Shown here one piece after another: positions 26,906 to 34,746 of a DNA stretch of 64,000 nt (its first letter is position 1; each line of letters opens with the position of its first letter). The position numbers and the translations under genes were made by a program. The stretch comes from Pseudomonas gingeri. GTDB lineage: Bacteria > Pseudomonadota > Gammaproteobacteria > Pseudomonadales > Pseudomonadaceae. The DNA lies in contig NZ_JACAOR010000008.1 of NCBI RefSeq assembly GCF_013386115.1, positions 124,001-188,000 of the forward strand. Direction: 5' to 3'. Under the pieces are notes generated by a model, which was not told the DNA's origin, searched no databases, and worked only from the letters and a program-made list of their open reading frames with translations.

Positions 26906-27370
26906 CTATTGGTTGTCGCCATTGGTCGCCTTGAGCGCTTCGAGCTCGGCCCTGACCTCGGCCAGTTGCGCTTCCAGCTGGGCCACCCGCTGCTGGGCCT
27001 TGACCTGGATCGTCACATCTTTCTGGACCCCGACAAAATAGGTCAGCTGGTCGCTTTCGTTGAACACCGGGGAGATCGACAGTTCGTTCCAGAAGTGCGT
27101 GCCGTCCTTGCGGTAGTTGCGCAGGATCTGGCGGCAGGGCGTGCGGCTGCGCACCGCCTCGCGGATCAGCTCCAGGTTTGGCTGGTCGCGGTCGCCGGAC
27201 TGCAGGAAGCGGCAATCCTGGTAGAGAATTTCTTCGTTGCTGTAGCCGGTCAGGCGTTCGAACGCCGGATTGGCGTAGATCAGGATATTGTCCTCACCTT
27301 CCTGTTCGGCGACGACGATGCCGTCGTTGGAAGCATCGATTACCAGTTGCAGCAGTTTCGGGTTGATCAT
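26906..27370 (-). CDS. Short LOV-domain blue-light photoreceptor (PpSB-LOV type)
   Basis: This 154-residue protein is a single LOV domain (about 1-118) with a C-terminal coiled-coil helix (QQRVAQLEAQLAEVRAELEAL). The photoactive Cys is Cys53 in YQDCRFLQ, and the flavin-binding Asn and Gln are in RNYRKDGTHFWNELS and VGVQKDV. It closely resembles the P. putida PpSB1/PpSB2-LOV proteins, which form a flavin-cysteine adduct in blue light and are needed for light-induced transcription together with PplR regulators. No effector domain is fused, so it must act through a partner, plausibly the adjacent MerR regulator. Confidence 0.93.
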   Translation of the reverse strand: MINPKLLQLVIDASNDGIVVAEQEGEDNILIYANPAFERLTGYSNEEILYQDCRFLQSGDRDQPNLELIREAVRSRTPCRQILRNYRKDGTHFWNELSISPVFNESDQLTYFVGVQKDVTIQVKAQQRVAQLEAQLAEVRAELEALKATNGDNQ

Positions 27371-27524
27371 TGTGGCGCTGACCCGCAGTCCATTGGCGAT
27401 CAGAGGAGTGTAAGAGAATGTTCCGGATGGTCAATGCCGCGTTGTGCATCCAGATGGATTTTCAGTGGGAATGTTTCTCACCTGTTAATATCCTACGCTT
27501 TTACTCTGCTCCAGGATCAGATTG

Positions 27525-27980
27525 ATGAAAGTCGTCATCCTTTCCGGCTCGGTCTACGGCACGGCCGAAGAAGTCGCCCGTCACGCCCAGCGGGTTCTCG
27601 AAAAAGCCGGCTTCGAGGCCTGGCACAACCCCCGCGCCACCCTGGCCGATATCCAGGCGTTCGCCCCGCAGGCCTTCCTGGTGGTGACCGCCACCACCGG
27701 CATGGGCGAGTTGCCGGACAATGTCCAGCCGCTCTATTCGGCCATTCGCGACCAGTTGCCGGCGGCCTGGCGTGGCCTGCCCGGCGCGGTGATCGCCCTG
27801 GGCGATTCGTGTTATGGCGACACCTTCTGTGGCGGTGGCGAGCAGTTCCGCGAGTTGTTCGCCGAACTCGGCGTGCATGAGGTCCAGGAAATGCTGCGCC
27901 TGGACGCCAGCGAAACGGTCACCCCGGAAACCGATGCCGAGCCTTGGCTGGCCGGGTTCATCAGCGTATTGCGGGGCTGA
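27525..27980 (+). CDS. MioC-like flavodoxin
   Basis: The 151-residue protein has a flavodoxin fold: the phosphate loop SGSVYGTAEEVARHA near residue 7, then TATTGMGELPDNVQPLY and LGDSCYGDTFCGGGEQF. It carries electrons through FMN; the partner is unknown. ATG 27525 is used, with TTG 27522 just before. It is divergent from the LOV gene and its 3' end overlaps the convergent LysR gene by 20 bases. Confidence 0.92.
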   Translation: MKVVILSGSVYGTAEEVARHAQRVLEKAGFEAWHNPRATLADIQAFAPQAFLVVTATTGMGELPDNVQPLYSAIRDQLPAAWRGLPGAVIALGDSCYGDTFCGGGEQFRELFAELGVHEVQEMLRLDASETVTPETDAEPWLAGFISVLRG

Positions 27981-28857
27981 CCGGGCGTTCGCGCAACAGC
28001 GCCAGCCAGGCCTTGGCGGCTTGCGACAGGTAGGCGTCACGCCGCCAGATAAACGCGATATCCCAGCGCAGGTCGGCGGGTGAGCTCAAGGTCAGGCGCA
28101 CCACGCCGGGCCTGACCAGCGAACGGGCGACCACGCTGGGCATCAGCGCCACGCCTTGCCCGGCGGCCACCAGCGCGGCGAGAAAATCCGCCTGGCCGCT
28201 GCGTCCGCTTTCCTTTGGCGTGAAACCCAGCCGTTCGCAGGCCTGGATCAATCGATGGTTGAGCACGAAACTGCGTTGATAGAGCAGGAACGGCGTGTCG
28301 GCCAGTTGTTCCAGGCGAATCGAACCTTCCTCGGCCAGCGGATGATCGATCGCCAGCAGGACGTCCAGTGGTTCGTCACAGAACGGCTGGTAGTCGAACG
28401 CCGGGTTGCTCGGCTTGAGGCCGCCGCCCAGTTCGAGTTCGCCACTGAGGATCGCCGGCTCGATGCTCAGGCTGCCGCCCTCGAACAAGTGGATATTGAT
28501 GTTCGGATACCGCCGCCGGTATTCGGCAAACAACCCGGCGAACAGGGTATCGCCGCCCAGTTGCGGCAGGCCGAGGCGCAGTTCTCCCCGCGCCAGCTGG
28601 CTCAGGTCGTCCAGTTCATGCAGCAGTCCGCTGCGCAACCGCAGCATCTCCTCGGCCCGTTGCAGCACCACGCTGCCAGCGGCGGTCGGGCGCACCTGCG
28701 CGCCCTGGCGATCCAGCAGGACCACGCCAAGACTGTGCTCCAGTTGCGCGACCTGCTTGCTCACCGCCGACTGGCTGACGTGCAAGGTCCTGGCTGCCTG
28801 GGTGAAGCCGCCCTGGTGAACCACCTCGACAAAACTGCGCAGCTGTTTGAATTCCAT
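27961..28857 (-). CDS. LysR-family regulator next to lrgAB
   Basis: This 298-residue regulator starts MEFKQLRSFVEVVHQGGFTQ and has the LysR helix-turn-helix (about 1-60: AARTLHVSQSAVSKQVAQLE) and a substrate-binding domain (about 90-290). It is divergent from lrgA-lrgB, which suits control of the holin-like pair, as CidR does for CidAB. The palindrome ATTCCAATGTGGAAT just before its start fits an autoregulatory site. Inducer unknown. Confidence 0.9.
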   Translation of the reverse strand: MEFKQLRSFVEVVHQGGFTQAARTLHVSQSAVSKQVAQLEHSLGVVLLDRQGAQVRPTAAGSVVLQRAEEMLRLRSGLLHELDDLSQLARGELRLGLPQLGGDTLFAGLFAEYRRRYPNINIHLFEGGSLSIEPAILSGELELGGGLKPSNPAFDYQPFCDEPLDVLLAIDHPLAEEGSIRLEQLADTPFLLYQRSFVLNHRLIQACERLGFTPKESGRSGQADFLAALVAAGQGVALMPSVVARSLVRPGVVRLTLSSPADLRWDIAFIWRRDAYLSQAAKAWLALLRERPVSPAIR

Positions 28858-28863
28858 TCGCCA

Positions 28864-28878
28864 ATTCCAATGTGGAAT
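28864..28878. promoter_or_regulatory. LysR-type palindrome in the lysR-lrgA interval
   Basis: ATTCCA-ATG-TGGAAT has perfect 6-base arms and lies 7 bases upstream of the lysR start codon. A second broken symmetry (ACAATT...AATTGT) follows towards lrgA. Confidence 0.5.
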
Positions 28879-28953
28879 GAGCTTCAGTCTAACAATTCGC
28901 TTTTGAGATGGCAGGGGCAACTCTAAAATTGTCTCACTGAGGCCCCGAAGACC

Positions 28954-29340
28954 ATGAATCGATCCCTGTTGAAAAAAACCGGCCGTCTGCTCGCCGAACT
29001 GTCAGTGCTGGTCGGCCTTTACCTGCTGGGCGGACAACTGGCGGCCTGGGCCGGGTGGCCGATCCCCGGCGGCGTGATTGGCCTGGGGATACTGTTGCTG
29101 GCGTTCGCCGCGGGCTGGATCAAGCCGGCTGCCCTGCAACTGGGCGCTGGCTGGCTGCTGGCGGAAATGCTGCTGTTCTTCATTCCGGCGCTGATGAGCC
29201 TGCTGGACTACGGCGCGATGCTGCGCGAGAGCGGCTGGCGGATCCTCCTGGTGATCCTGTGCAGCACCTTGCTGGTGATGCTGGCGACGGCGCTGACCGT
29301 CGAACTGGTGTGCCGCTGGAGCGACCGCCGTGAAGCCTGA
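28954..29340 (+). CDS. lrgA: CidA/LrgA family holin-like membrane protein
   Basis: The 128-residue protein has four predicted membrane segments and the CidA/LrgA pattern (LYLLGGQLAAWAGWPIPGGVIGLGIL, then FFIPALMSLLDYG). Family members form oligomers resembling phage holins and affect murein hydrolase activity, autolysis or metabolite export. The stop overlaps the lrgB start by 11 bases. Confidence 0.92.
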   Translation: MNRSLLKKTGRLLAELSVLVGLYLLGGQLAAWAGWPIPGGVIGLGILLLAFAAGWIKPAALQLGAGWLLAEMLLFFIPALMSLLDYGAMLRESGWRILLVILCSTLLVMLATALTVELVCRWSDRREA

Positions 29341-30016
29341 GTGGATGTCGCTGTTCTGGCTGGCGCTGACCCTGGCGGCCTACGGCCTGAGTCGCTGGAG
29401 TTACCGACGCACCGGGCGCTACCTGTTGTCGCCGCTGATCCTGGTGCCGATCATCCTGCTGGCGGTCGCCGTCCCGCTGCACACCGCCTACGCCGAGTAT
29501 TCGCGCGATACCCACTGGTTGATCCTGGTGCTGGGGCCCGCCACCGTAGCGTTTGCGGTGCCGATTTGGCAGCAGCGCCGATTGCTTGCCCGGCACTGGC
29601 CGGCCCTGCTGCTGGGTATGCTCGCGGGCAGCGTGGCGTCCATCGCCAGTTCCTACGGGCTGGCCCGGGCCCTGTCCCTGGACAGTGACCTGACCCTGTC
29701 GCTGGTGCCCCGTTCGATCACCACCCCCTTCGCCATGCCGCTGGCCCGGGACCTGGGCGGCGTGCCGGAATTGACGGCAGTGTTCGTGCTGGTGACCGGT
29801 GTCTGTGGTGCCATGATCGGCAGCGTGCTGCTCAAGTGGCTGCCACTGCGCAGCAGCCTGGCGCGGGGGGCATTGTTCGGTGTCGGGGCGCATGGCGCCG
29901 GGGTCAGCCGGGCCCGCGAAGTGGGCGGCGAAGAAGGCACGGTCGCGGGGCTGGTGATGGTCCTGACCGGCCTGCTGAACCTGTTTGCCGCGCCCTTGCT
30001 GGAGGCCGTGATCTGA
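29330..30016 (+). CDS. lrgB: LrgB family membrane protein
   Basis: This 228-residue protein has about six membrane segments and the LrgB signature SLVPRSITTPFAM with GGVPELTAVFVLVTGV and GAHGAGVSRARE. It works with LrgA/CidA-type proteins; proposed roles are autolysis control or export of small organic acids. The start is GTG (MKPEWM after the CGCCGTG context), coupled to lrgA. Confidence 0.92.
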   Translation: MKPEWMSLFWLALTLAAYGLSRWSYRRTGRYLLSPLILVPIILLAVAVPLHTAYAEYSRDTHWLILVLGPATVAFAVPIWQQRRLLARHWPALLLGMLAGSVASIASSYGLARALSLDSDLTLSLVPRSITTPFAMPLARDLGGVPELTAVFVLVTGVCGAMIGSVLLKWLPLRSSLARGALFGVGAHGAGVSRAREVGGEEGTVAGLVMVLTGLLNLFAAPLLEAVI

Positions 30017-30166
30017 CACGCAGTTGAACTGTCTTGTACAGAATGCGCCACTGACCCGCAGGGTCATCAAGCTGGCTGGCAATGCAACTCCGCCGCGGCG
30101 ACGGGCTGACTAGACTGTTTGGCAACCGAGCAGAATAAAAAACAGAACAATGCCGAGGTCAGTACC

Positions 30167-30949
30167 GTGAGCGTAGCCCCTGTTGCAGCCCCCGCGAATC
30201 TCAAGGATCAGGTCAGTGCCGCCGAGTGGCAGACCCGCGTCGATCTGGCGGCCTGTTATCGCCTGGTGGCGATGCATGGCTGGGATGACCTGATCTTCAC
30301 CCATATCTCGGCCAAGGTGCCGGGCACCGAAGACTTCCTGATCAATCCCTACGGGTTGATGTTCCACGAGATCACCGCGTCGAGCCTGGTGAAGGTCGAC
30401 CAGGCCGGCAACAAGCTGATGGACAGTCCCTACGAGATCAACCCGGCCGGCTACACCATCCACAGCGCCATCCATGAAGTCCGCCATGACGTCACCTGCG
30501 TGCTGCATACCCACACCGCCGCGGGCGTGGCGGTTTCGGCCCAGCAGCAGGGCGTCCTGCCCATCAGCCAGCAGTCGCTGTTCGTCCTGTCGAGCCTGGC
30601 CTACCACGCCTATGAGGGCGTGGCCCTGAACCACGAGGAAAAGGCCCGTCTGCAGGCCGACCTGGGACCGAACAACTTCCTCATGCTGCACAACCACGGC
30701 CTGTTGACCTGCGGTGCGAGCATCGCCGATACCTTCCTGATGATGTTCACCTTCCAGCGCGCCTGCGATATCCAGGTCCTGGCGCAAAATGGCGGAGCGC
30801 AGCTGATCGCCATCGAGCCGCAGATCCTCGCCGGGGCGAAGGCGATGATTGCCGGGGTGACCCGCAGCGCCCAGGGCATGGGCGGCGCCCTGGCCTGGCC
30901 GGCCCTGTTGCGCAAGCTCGACCAGCAAGACCCCGGGTTCAGACTCTGA
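30167..30949 (+). CDS. Class II aldolase/adducin family protein
   Basis: The protein of about 260 residues has the class II aldolase/adducin fold. Zinc-ligand histidines are visible in THTAAGVAV (near 120) and LHNHGLLTCG (near 180), and DLIFTHISAKVPG near the N-terminus is typical. GTG 30167 (MSVAPVAAP), with GAGG about 9 bases upstream, is preferred to TTG 30119. The substrate is not known. It is coupled to the next gene by a TGATG overlap. Confidence 0.9.
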   Translation: MSVAPVAAPANLKDQVSAAEWQTRVDLAACYRLVAMHGWDDLIFTHISAKVPGTEDFLINPYGLMFHEITASSLVKVDQAGNKLMDSPYEINPAGYTIHSAIHEVRHDVTCVLHTHTAAGVAVSAQQQGVLPISQQSLFVLSSLAYHAYEGVALNHEEKARLQADLGPNNFLMLHNHGLLTCGASIADTFLMMFTFQRACDIQVLAQNGGAQLIAIEPQILAGAKAMIAGVTRSAQGMGGALAWPALLRKLDQQDPGFRL

Positions 30950-31851
30950 TGCCACTGGCCGAGATTCCCCTGTGCGTCTGGCGCAAACGCGGGCAGGACT
31001 TCGTGTTTCGCGGCCATTGCATCCGCTACTGGGCGGCGGGGCAGGGCGAGCCGCTGTTGCTGATCCATGGCTTTCCCACGGCCAGCTGGGACTGGCATTA
31101 CCTGTGGAAGCCCCTGTCGCAGCGCTATCGGCTGATCGCCTGCGACATGCTCGGTTTCGGCGATTCGGCCAAACCGCTGGATCACGACTACAGCCTCCTG
31201 GAACAGGCCGACCTGCAGCAGGCGCTGCTTGCCCACCTGGGGATCGACCAGCCGGTGCATCTGCTGGCCCATGACTATGGCGACAGCGTCGCCCAGGAAC
31301 TCCTGGCCCGGCATTACGAAGCGCGGATCGACATTGCCAGCTGCGTTTTTCTCAATGGCGGGCTGTTCCCGGAAACCCATCGTCCGGTGCTGGCGCAGAA
31401 ACTGCTGCTCAGTCCGCTGGGCTGGTTGCTGGGGCGTGCCTTCAGCCGCGATGCGCTGGTCAAGAGTTTCAGCCGGATCTTCGGCCCGAAGACGCGTCCC
31501 AGCGAAAGTGCGCTGGATGATTTCTGGAGCCTGGTGGAGAACAACCAGGGCCCGCGGATCCTGCACAAGTTGATCGGCTACATTCCCGAGCGGCGGGCGC
31601 GTCGCGAGCGCTGGGTCAGCGCCATGCAGCGTGGCGTAGTGCCGTTGCGGGTGATCGACGGGGCCTTCGATCCGATCTCCGGGGCGCATATGGTCGAGCG
31701 TTACCGCCAGCTGATTCCCGACCCGGACACCGTGCTGCTGGCGGGTATCGGCCATTATCCGCAGACCGAGGCACCGGTGCAGGTGCTCAAGCATTACCTG
31801 GCGTTCCGGCAGCAGTCGGTGTCGCTGCCACCGCGCCAGGCCTGTTCCTGA
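30949..31851 (+). CDS. Alpha/beta hydrolase (epoxide hydrolase/haloalkane dehalogenase-like)
   Basis: This 300-residue enzyme has the oxyanion motif IHGFPTASWDWHYLW at about 39-53 and an aspartate nucleophile, Asp109, in LLAHDYGDS. An Asp rather than Ser nucleophile points to the epoxide hydrolase/dehalogenase branch. The C-terminal GIGHYPQTEAP supplies the catalytic His. The substrate is unknown; pairing with an aldolase suggests a short catabolic or detoxifying route. Confidence 0.9.
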   Translation: MPLAEIPLCVWRKRGQDFVFRGHCIRYWAAGQGEPLLLIHGFPTASWDWHYLWKPLSQRYRLIACDMLGFGDSAKPLDHDYSLLEQADLQQALLAHLGIDQPVHLLAHDYGDSVAQELLARHYEARIDIASCVFLNGGLFPETHRPVLAQKLLLSPLGWLLGRAFSRDALVKSFSRIFGPKTRPSESALDDFWSLVENNQGPRILHKLIGYIPERRARRERWVSAMQRGVVPLRVIDGAFDPISGAHMVERYRQLIPDPDTVLLAGIGHYPQTEAPVQVLKHYLAFRQQSVSLPPRQACS

Positions 31852-31971
31852 CGGACGGACTATCCCTCTGCCTTATCGCGCACCATTCAGCCCCAGCCGT
31901 ATTTATTGTGACCCGCTGTCCCGTGTCCGACACTCAAGGTCTATTCCCATCGCCCCCGGCTGGAGACCTGT

Positions 31972-32883
31972 ATGAGTGAGTCTGTGCGCTTCGAAGATAA
32001 AGTGGTGATCGTCACCGGTGCCGGCGGCGGCCTGGGCCGTGCCCATGCACTGCTGTTCGCCCGCCATGGCGCACGGGTGGTGGTCAACGACCTCGGCGGC
32101 TCGGCCCATGGCGAGGGCGCCAACGCGTCGGCGGCGGATCGGGTGGTGGCCGAGATTCGAGAAGCCGGCGGCACCGCGGTGGCCAACCATGACTCGGTGA
32201 CCGATGGCGACAAGATCGTGCAGAACGCCCTGGATGCCTTCGGTCGTGTCGATGTGGTGGTGAACAACGCCGGTATCCTGCGGGACAAGACCTTCCTCAA
32301 GATGGACGACGCCGACTGGGATCTGGTCTACCGGGTGCATGTCGAAGGTGCCTACAAGGTCACCCACGCCGCCTGGCCGCACCTGCGGGAGCAGAATTAC
32401 GGACGGGTGATCTTCACCGCCTCGACCTCGGGTATCTATGGCAACTTCGGCCAGTCCAACTACGGCATGGCCAAGCTCGGGCTCTATGGCCTGACCCGCA
32501 CCCTGGCCATCGAAGGGCGCAAGAACAATATCCTGGTCAACGCCATCGCCCCCACGGGCGGCACGCGCATGACCGAAGGCCTGATTCCGCCGCAGGTGTT
32601 CGAACTGCTCAAGCCCGAGCTGATCAGCCCGCTGGTGGTGTTCCTCGGCAGTGAGCAGTGCCAGGAAACTTCCGGTCTGTTCGAAGTCGGTGGCGGCTGG
32701 ATCGGCAAGACCCGCTGGGAACGCAGCCTGGGCGCCGGGTTCGATCCGCACAACGGTTTCGCGGTGGAGGATGTCGCGGCGAACTGGGAAAAGATCTGCA
32801 ACTTCGAAGGCGCCGTGCATCCGCAGGATACCCCCGAGGCGCTGCGGCAAATGATGGCGAATCTGCAAAAATATACGGCCTGA
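31972..32883 (+). CDS. SDR-family 3-hydroxyacyl-CoA dehydrogenase-like protein
   Basis: The 303-residue short-chain dehydrogenase has VTGAGGGLGRAHAL, the specificity region VVNDLGG, VNNAG, and catalytic Tyr164 and Lys168 (NYGMAKLG) with Ser near 151-153. The DLGGSAHGEG loop and a C-terminal extension resemble the dehydrogenase part of peroxisomal multifunctional enzyme type 2, which acts on 3-hydroxyacyl-CoA. It stands alone here, about 120 bases after the hydrolase. Confidence 0.88.
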   Translation: MSESVRFEDKVVIVTGAGGGLGRAHALLFARHGARVVVNDLGGSAHGEGANASAADRVVAEIREAGGTAVANHDSVTDGDKIVQNALDAFGRVDVVVNNAGILRDKTFLKMDDADWDLVYRVHVEGAYKVTHAAWPHLREQNYGRVIFTASTSGIYGNFGQSNYGMAKLGLYGLTRTLAIEGRKNNILVNAIAPTGGTRMTEGLIPPQVFELLKPELISPLVVFLGSEQCQETSGLFEVGGGWIGKTRWERSLGAGFDPHNGFAVEDVAANWEKICNFEGAVHPQDTPEALRQMMANLQKYTA

Positions 32884-33091
32884 ACCGTCCTCCGGTTCCG
32901 AGAGGGTGATCGTGAAAAAGGGAGGCGCGTTGGAAGTGGTCGTCTGAAGCAGGAGACGGCCTACGATTAAGTCGGATAGGTAAGGAATGTACAACTAGGG
33001 TGTGAATTGATTCCGTTTCTGGTGCGAGCTGCATAACGCAGCCGCGTGCATCGAGCGATGCACCACTGAAAACGAAATGGAGTACTCACCT

Positions 33092-33499
33092 ATGTTTGTT
33101 AAATACTTGCCACTGGTTATTGCTGTTGCCCTGGTGCCACAGACAGGAGCCGCCTCTGCGCAAAAGTCGCCTCTGACAGAGGCGACGTTCCCCAATTGCC
33201 TGATCAATCAGGGAACCATCCATCAAGGGATTGTCATGCCGGGGGAGACGATGGTGGTTCATGGTCCTTATACCTCGACCTGTGATGACCGATTTCATGA
33301 CATCCGGATTCGTACACTGGGTGGAGCGTTGACCTACATGAATATCGAAAAGATGGAGGGAAACGGTTGGAGCCTGGTGAGAACAGGCCCGTCGGATATG
33401 CAGGAAAAATTAGGAACAGGCACCTTCCGTGTTGTCATTGACAATCAGGCCGGTGCAACCGCGATCCGCTATAAAGGGACGTTCTCTGTACCATTGTGA
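33092..33499 (+). CDS. Small secreted protein, unknown function
   Basis: The product of 135 residues begins with a signal peptide (MFVKYLPLVIAVALVP, cleavage near ASA). The mature part has two cysteines that could form a disulfide and appears beta-rich. ATG 33092 has GGAG about 9 bases upstream; ATG 33077 is a less likely start. GC is lower than in flanking genes. I recognise no domain. Confidence 0.7.
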   Translation: MFVKYLPLVIAVALVPQTGAASAQKSPLTEATFPNCLINQGTIHQGIVMPGETMVVHGPYTSTCDDRFHDIRIRTLGGALTYMNIEKMEGNGWSLVRTGPSDMQEKLGTGTFRVVIDNQAGATAIRYKGTFSVPL

Positions 33500-33505
33500 G
33501 GAATT

Positions 33506-33539
33506 CAGCCCGTTTCTGCCAGAATGCAGAGGCGGGCTG
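33506..33539. terminator. Hairpin between convergent orphan genes
   Basis: CAGCCCG and CGGGCTG with inner CTGC/GCAG pairing form a hairpin between the two convergent orphan genes. There is no T run on either side, so a terminator role is only likely by position. Confidence 0.4.
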
Positions 33540-33547
33540 ATTCACAG

Positions 33548-34072
33548 TCAGACTCTTACATTTACCCAGTGTTTTTTAGTCGTCATTAGCGAGTGTTCCT
33601 GCAATCCTTTAAGGACGGTTAGTGCAAAATTCTGTTTTGGTATCATGTCCTTGGCCACAACGTATCCACCATCGATCATGCGATTAATAGAGTCCAATTG
33701 TTTTTGTATTTGCGCAAAAGCATCGATTTTAGTATCTCTATTTATTTGAGTGCCTTGAGTGTTGAATTCTCTTCCTGGATAGGTAAATACCATGAGTCCA
33801 TCCATGTCGATCAAACCTGCGTTTAGCAGTGCCTTTGCGACCTCAAGTAACTCTCGGTTGGTAATGTTTTTTCCATCGAAGCGGCTAAGGTCAAAATCCA
33901 GTCCTTGCAGTTTTTCACTTATTGGAATGGAATCGTCTGCCCAGAACTGTTTTATTCTAGCGCTGGCATCTTCTTCTTCCCTCGTATACCCGCTTGAAGT
34001 CTTGAATTCATCCCTGACGTGATACACATAGGGCGCGACTCGATTCATCACCCTGTTGACGTAGTCAAGCAT
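33548..34072 (-). CDS. Orphan cytoplasmic protein, unknown function
   Basis: The 174-residue protein has no signal peptide or membrane segment and is rich in Asp, Lys, Asn and Ile. Codons and base composition are clearly AT-richer than the surrounding genes. AGGAGAG precedes ATG 34072 by about 7 bases, so the start is good. I recognise no domain; NITNRELLEVAKALLNAG and DMDGLMVF are the most distinctive segments. The composition suggests recent acquisition. Confidence 0.72.
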   Translation of the reverse strand: MLDYVNRVMNRVAPYVYHVRDEFKTSSGYTREEEDASARIKQFWADDSIPISEKLQGLDFDLSRFDGKNITNRELLEVAKALLNAGLIDMDGLMVFTYPGREFNTQGTQINRDTKIDAFAQIQKQLDSINRMIDGGYVVAKDMIPKQNFALTVLKGLQEHSLMTTKKHWVNVRV

Positions 34073-34746
34073 AGTGACTCTCCTGAATGATTTATGACGA
34101 GAGCCCTATCGGGAAGAAAATCTGAATCTTTATGCGATATGACAGTTAAAGGCCTTGAGGTCGGCAAAAGAGAGTTTAGCTACAGTGGTTCGTTATTATT
34201 CCTACTCGTTTATAGGAATTGAATTGCGCGACCATAAAAAAAGCCGCTGCAAACGCAGCGGCCAAGGGAAGACGTTTGATCAAGGAGCTACAAATCAACG
34301 TCAGTGAACAGCGCGATGATGACCCGCCAACCCTGGGGCGGATATCGAAAAACGTTCAGCCGCGACGGCCAGGACAACCCTCAGTGCAGAGCCGGTGACT
34401 CGATGCCGGAACCTGTCTCGAAGTTTCAACCCTTCAAGCCATTCCTTCTGAAAGCCAGGTAAGAATAAGCAATTGTGGATGTCTGAAAAAGCGCGCTTCG
34501 TGACAATCACTGTTGCATTCGCGGTAACAGTCGCTGGCGGTTGCCCCGAGGTCGGTCCGTGTGCCGACGACCTTCATCCATCCCCGCTATGGCCTGCCAT
34601 CCAGCGTTTCGATGGTGCCCTGCAAGCCCGTGCCGGTGCGGGCATTCATCCTTTGGAGGTACAACGCGAATACCTCCTTGGTGCGCTTATCGCTCCCGCT
34701 GGCGGTGGGTAGGGTGAAGGCTTCTGTCACTCACCGGGGAAGACGC
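34073..34746. other. Gene-poor 674-base interval
   Basis: It holds the promoter side of the orphan gene, a leftward terminator at 34235-34262, and the leader of the DUF1302 gene with a small hairpin (GGAGGTA/TACCTCC, 34655-34677). Two open frames (34301-34510 leftward, 34473-34712 rightward) have no good RBS or recognisable product, and I do not call them genes. Confidence 0.6.
34235..34262 (-). terminator. Leftward Rho-independent terminator with no gene in front
   Basis: GCCGCTGC-AAAC-GCAGCGGC has eight perfect pairs; read leftward it is followed by seven T. No convincing leftward gene precedes it, so it may end a small RNA. Confidence 0.75.

Noticed and set aside
34301..34510. 69-residue leftward frame before the orphan terminator
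   Set aside because: No RBS and no recognisable sequence; a non-coding RNA is at least as likely.
34473..34712. 79-residue rightward frame before the DUF1302 gene
   Set aside because: No RBS or conserved product visible; it lies in the leader region.
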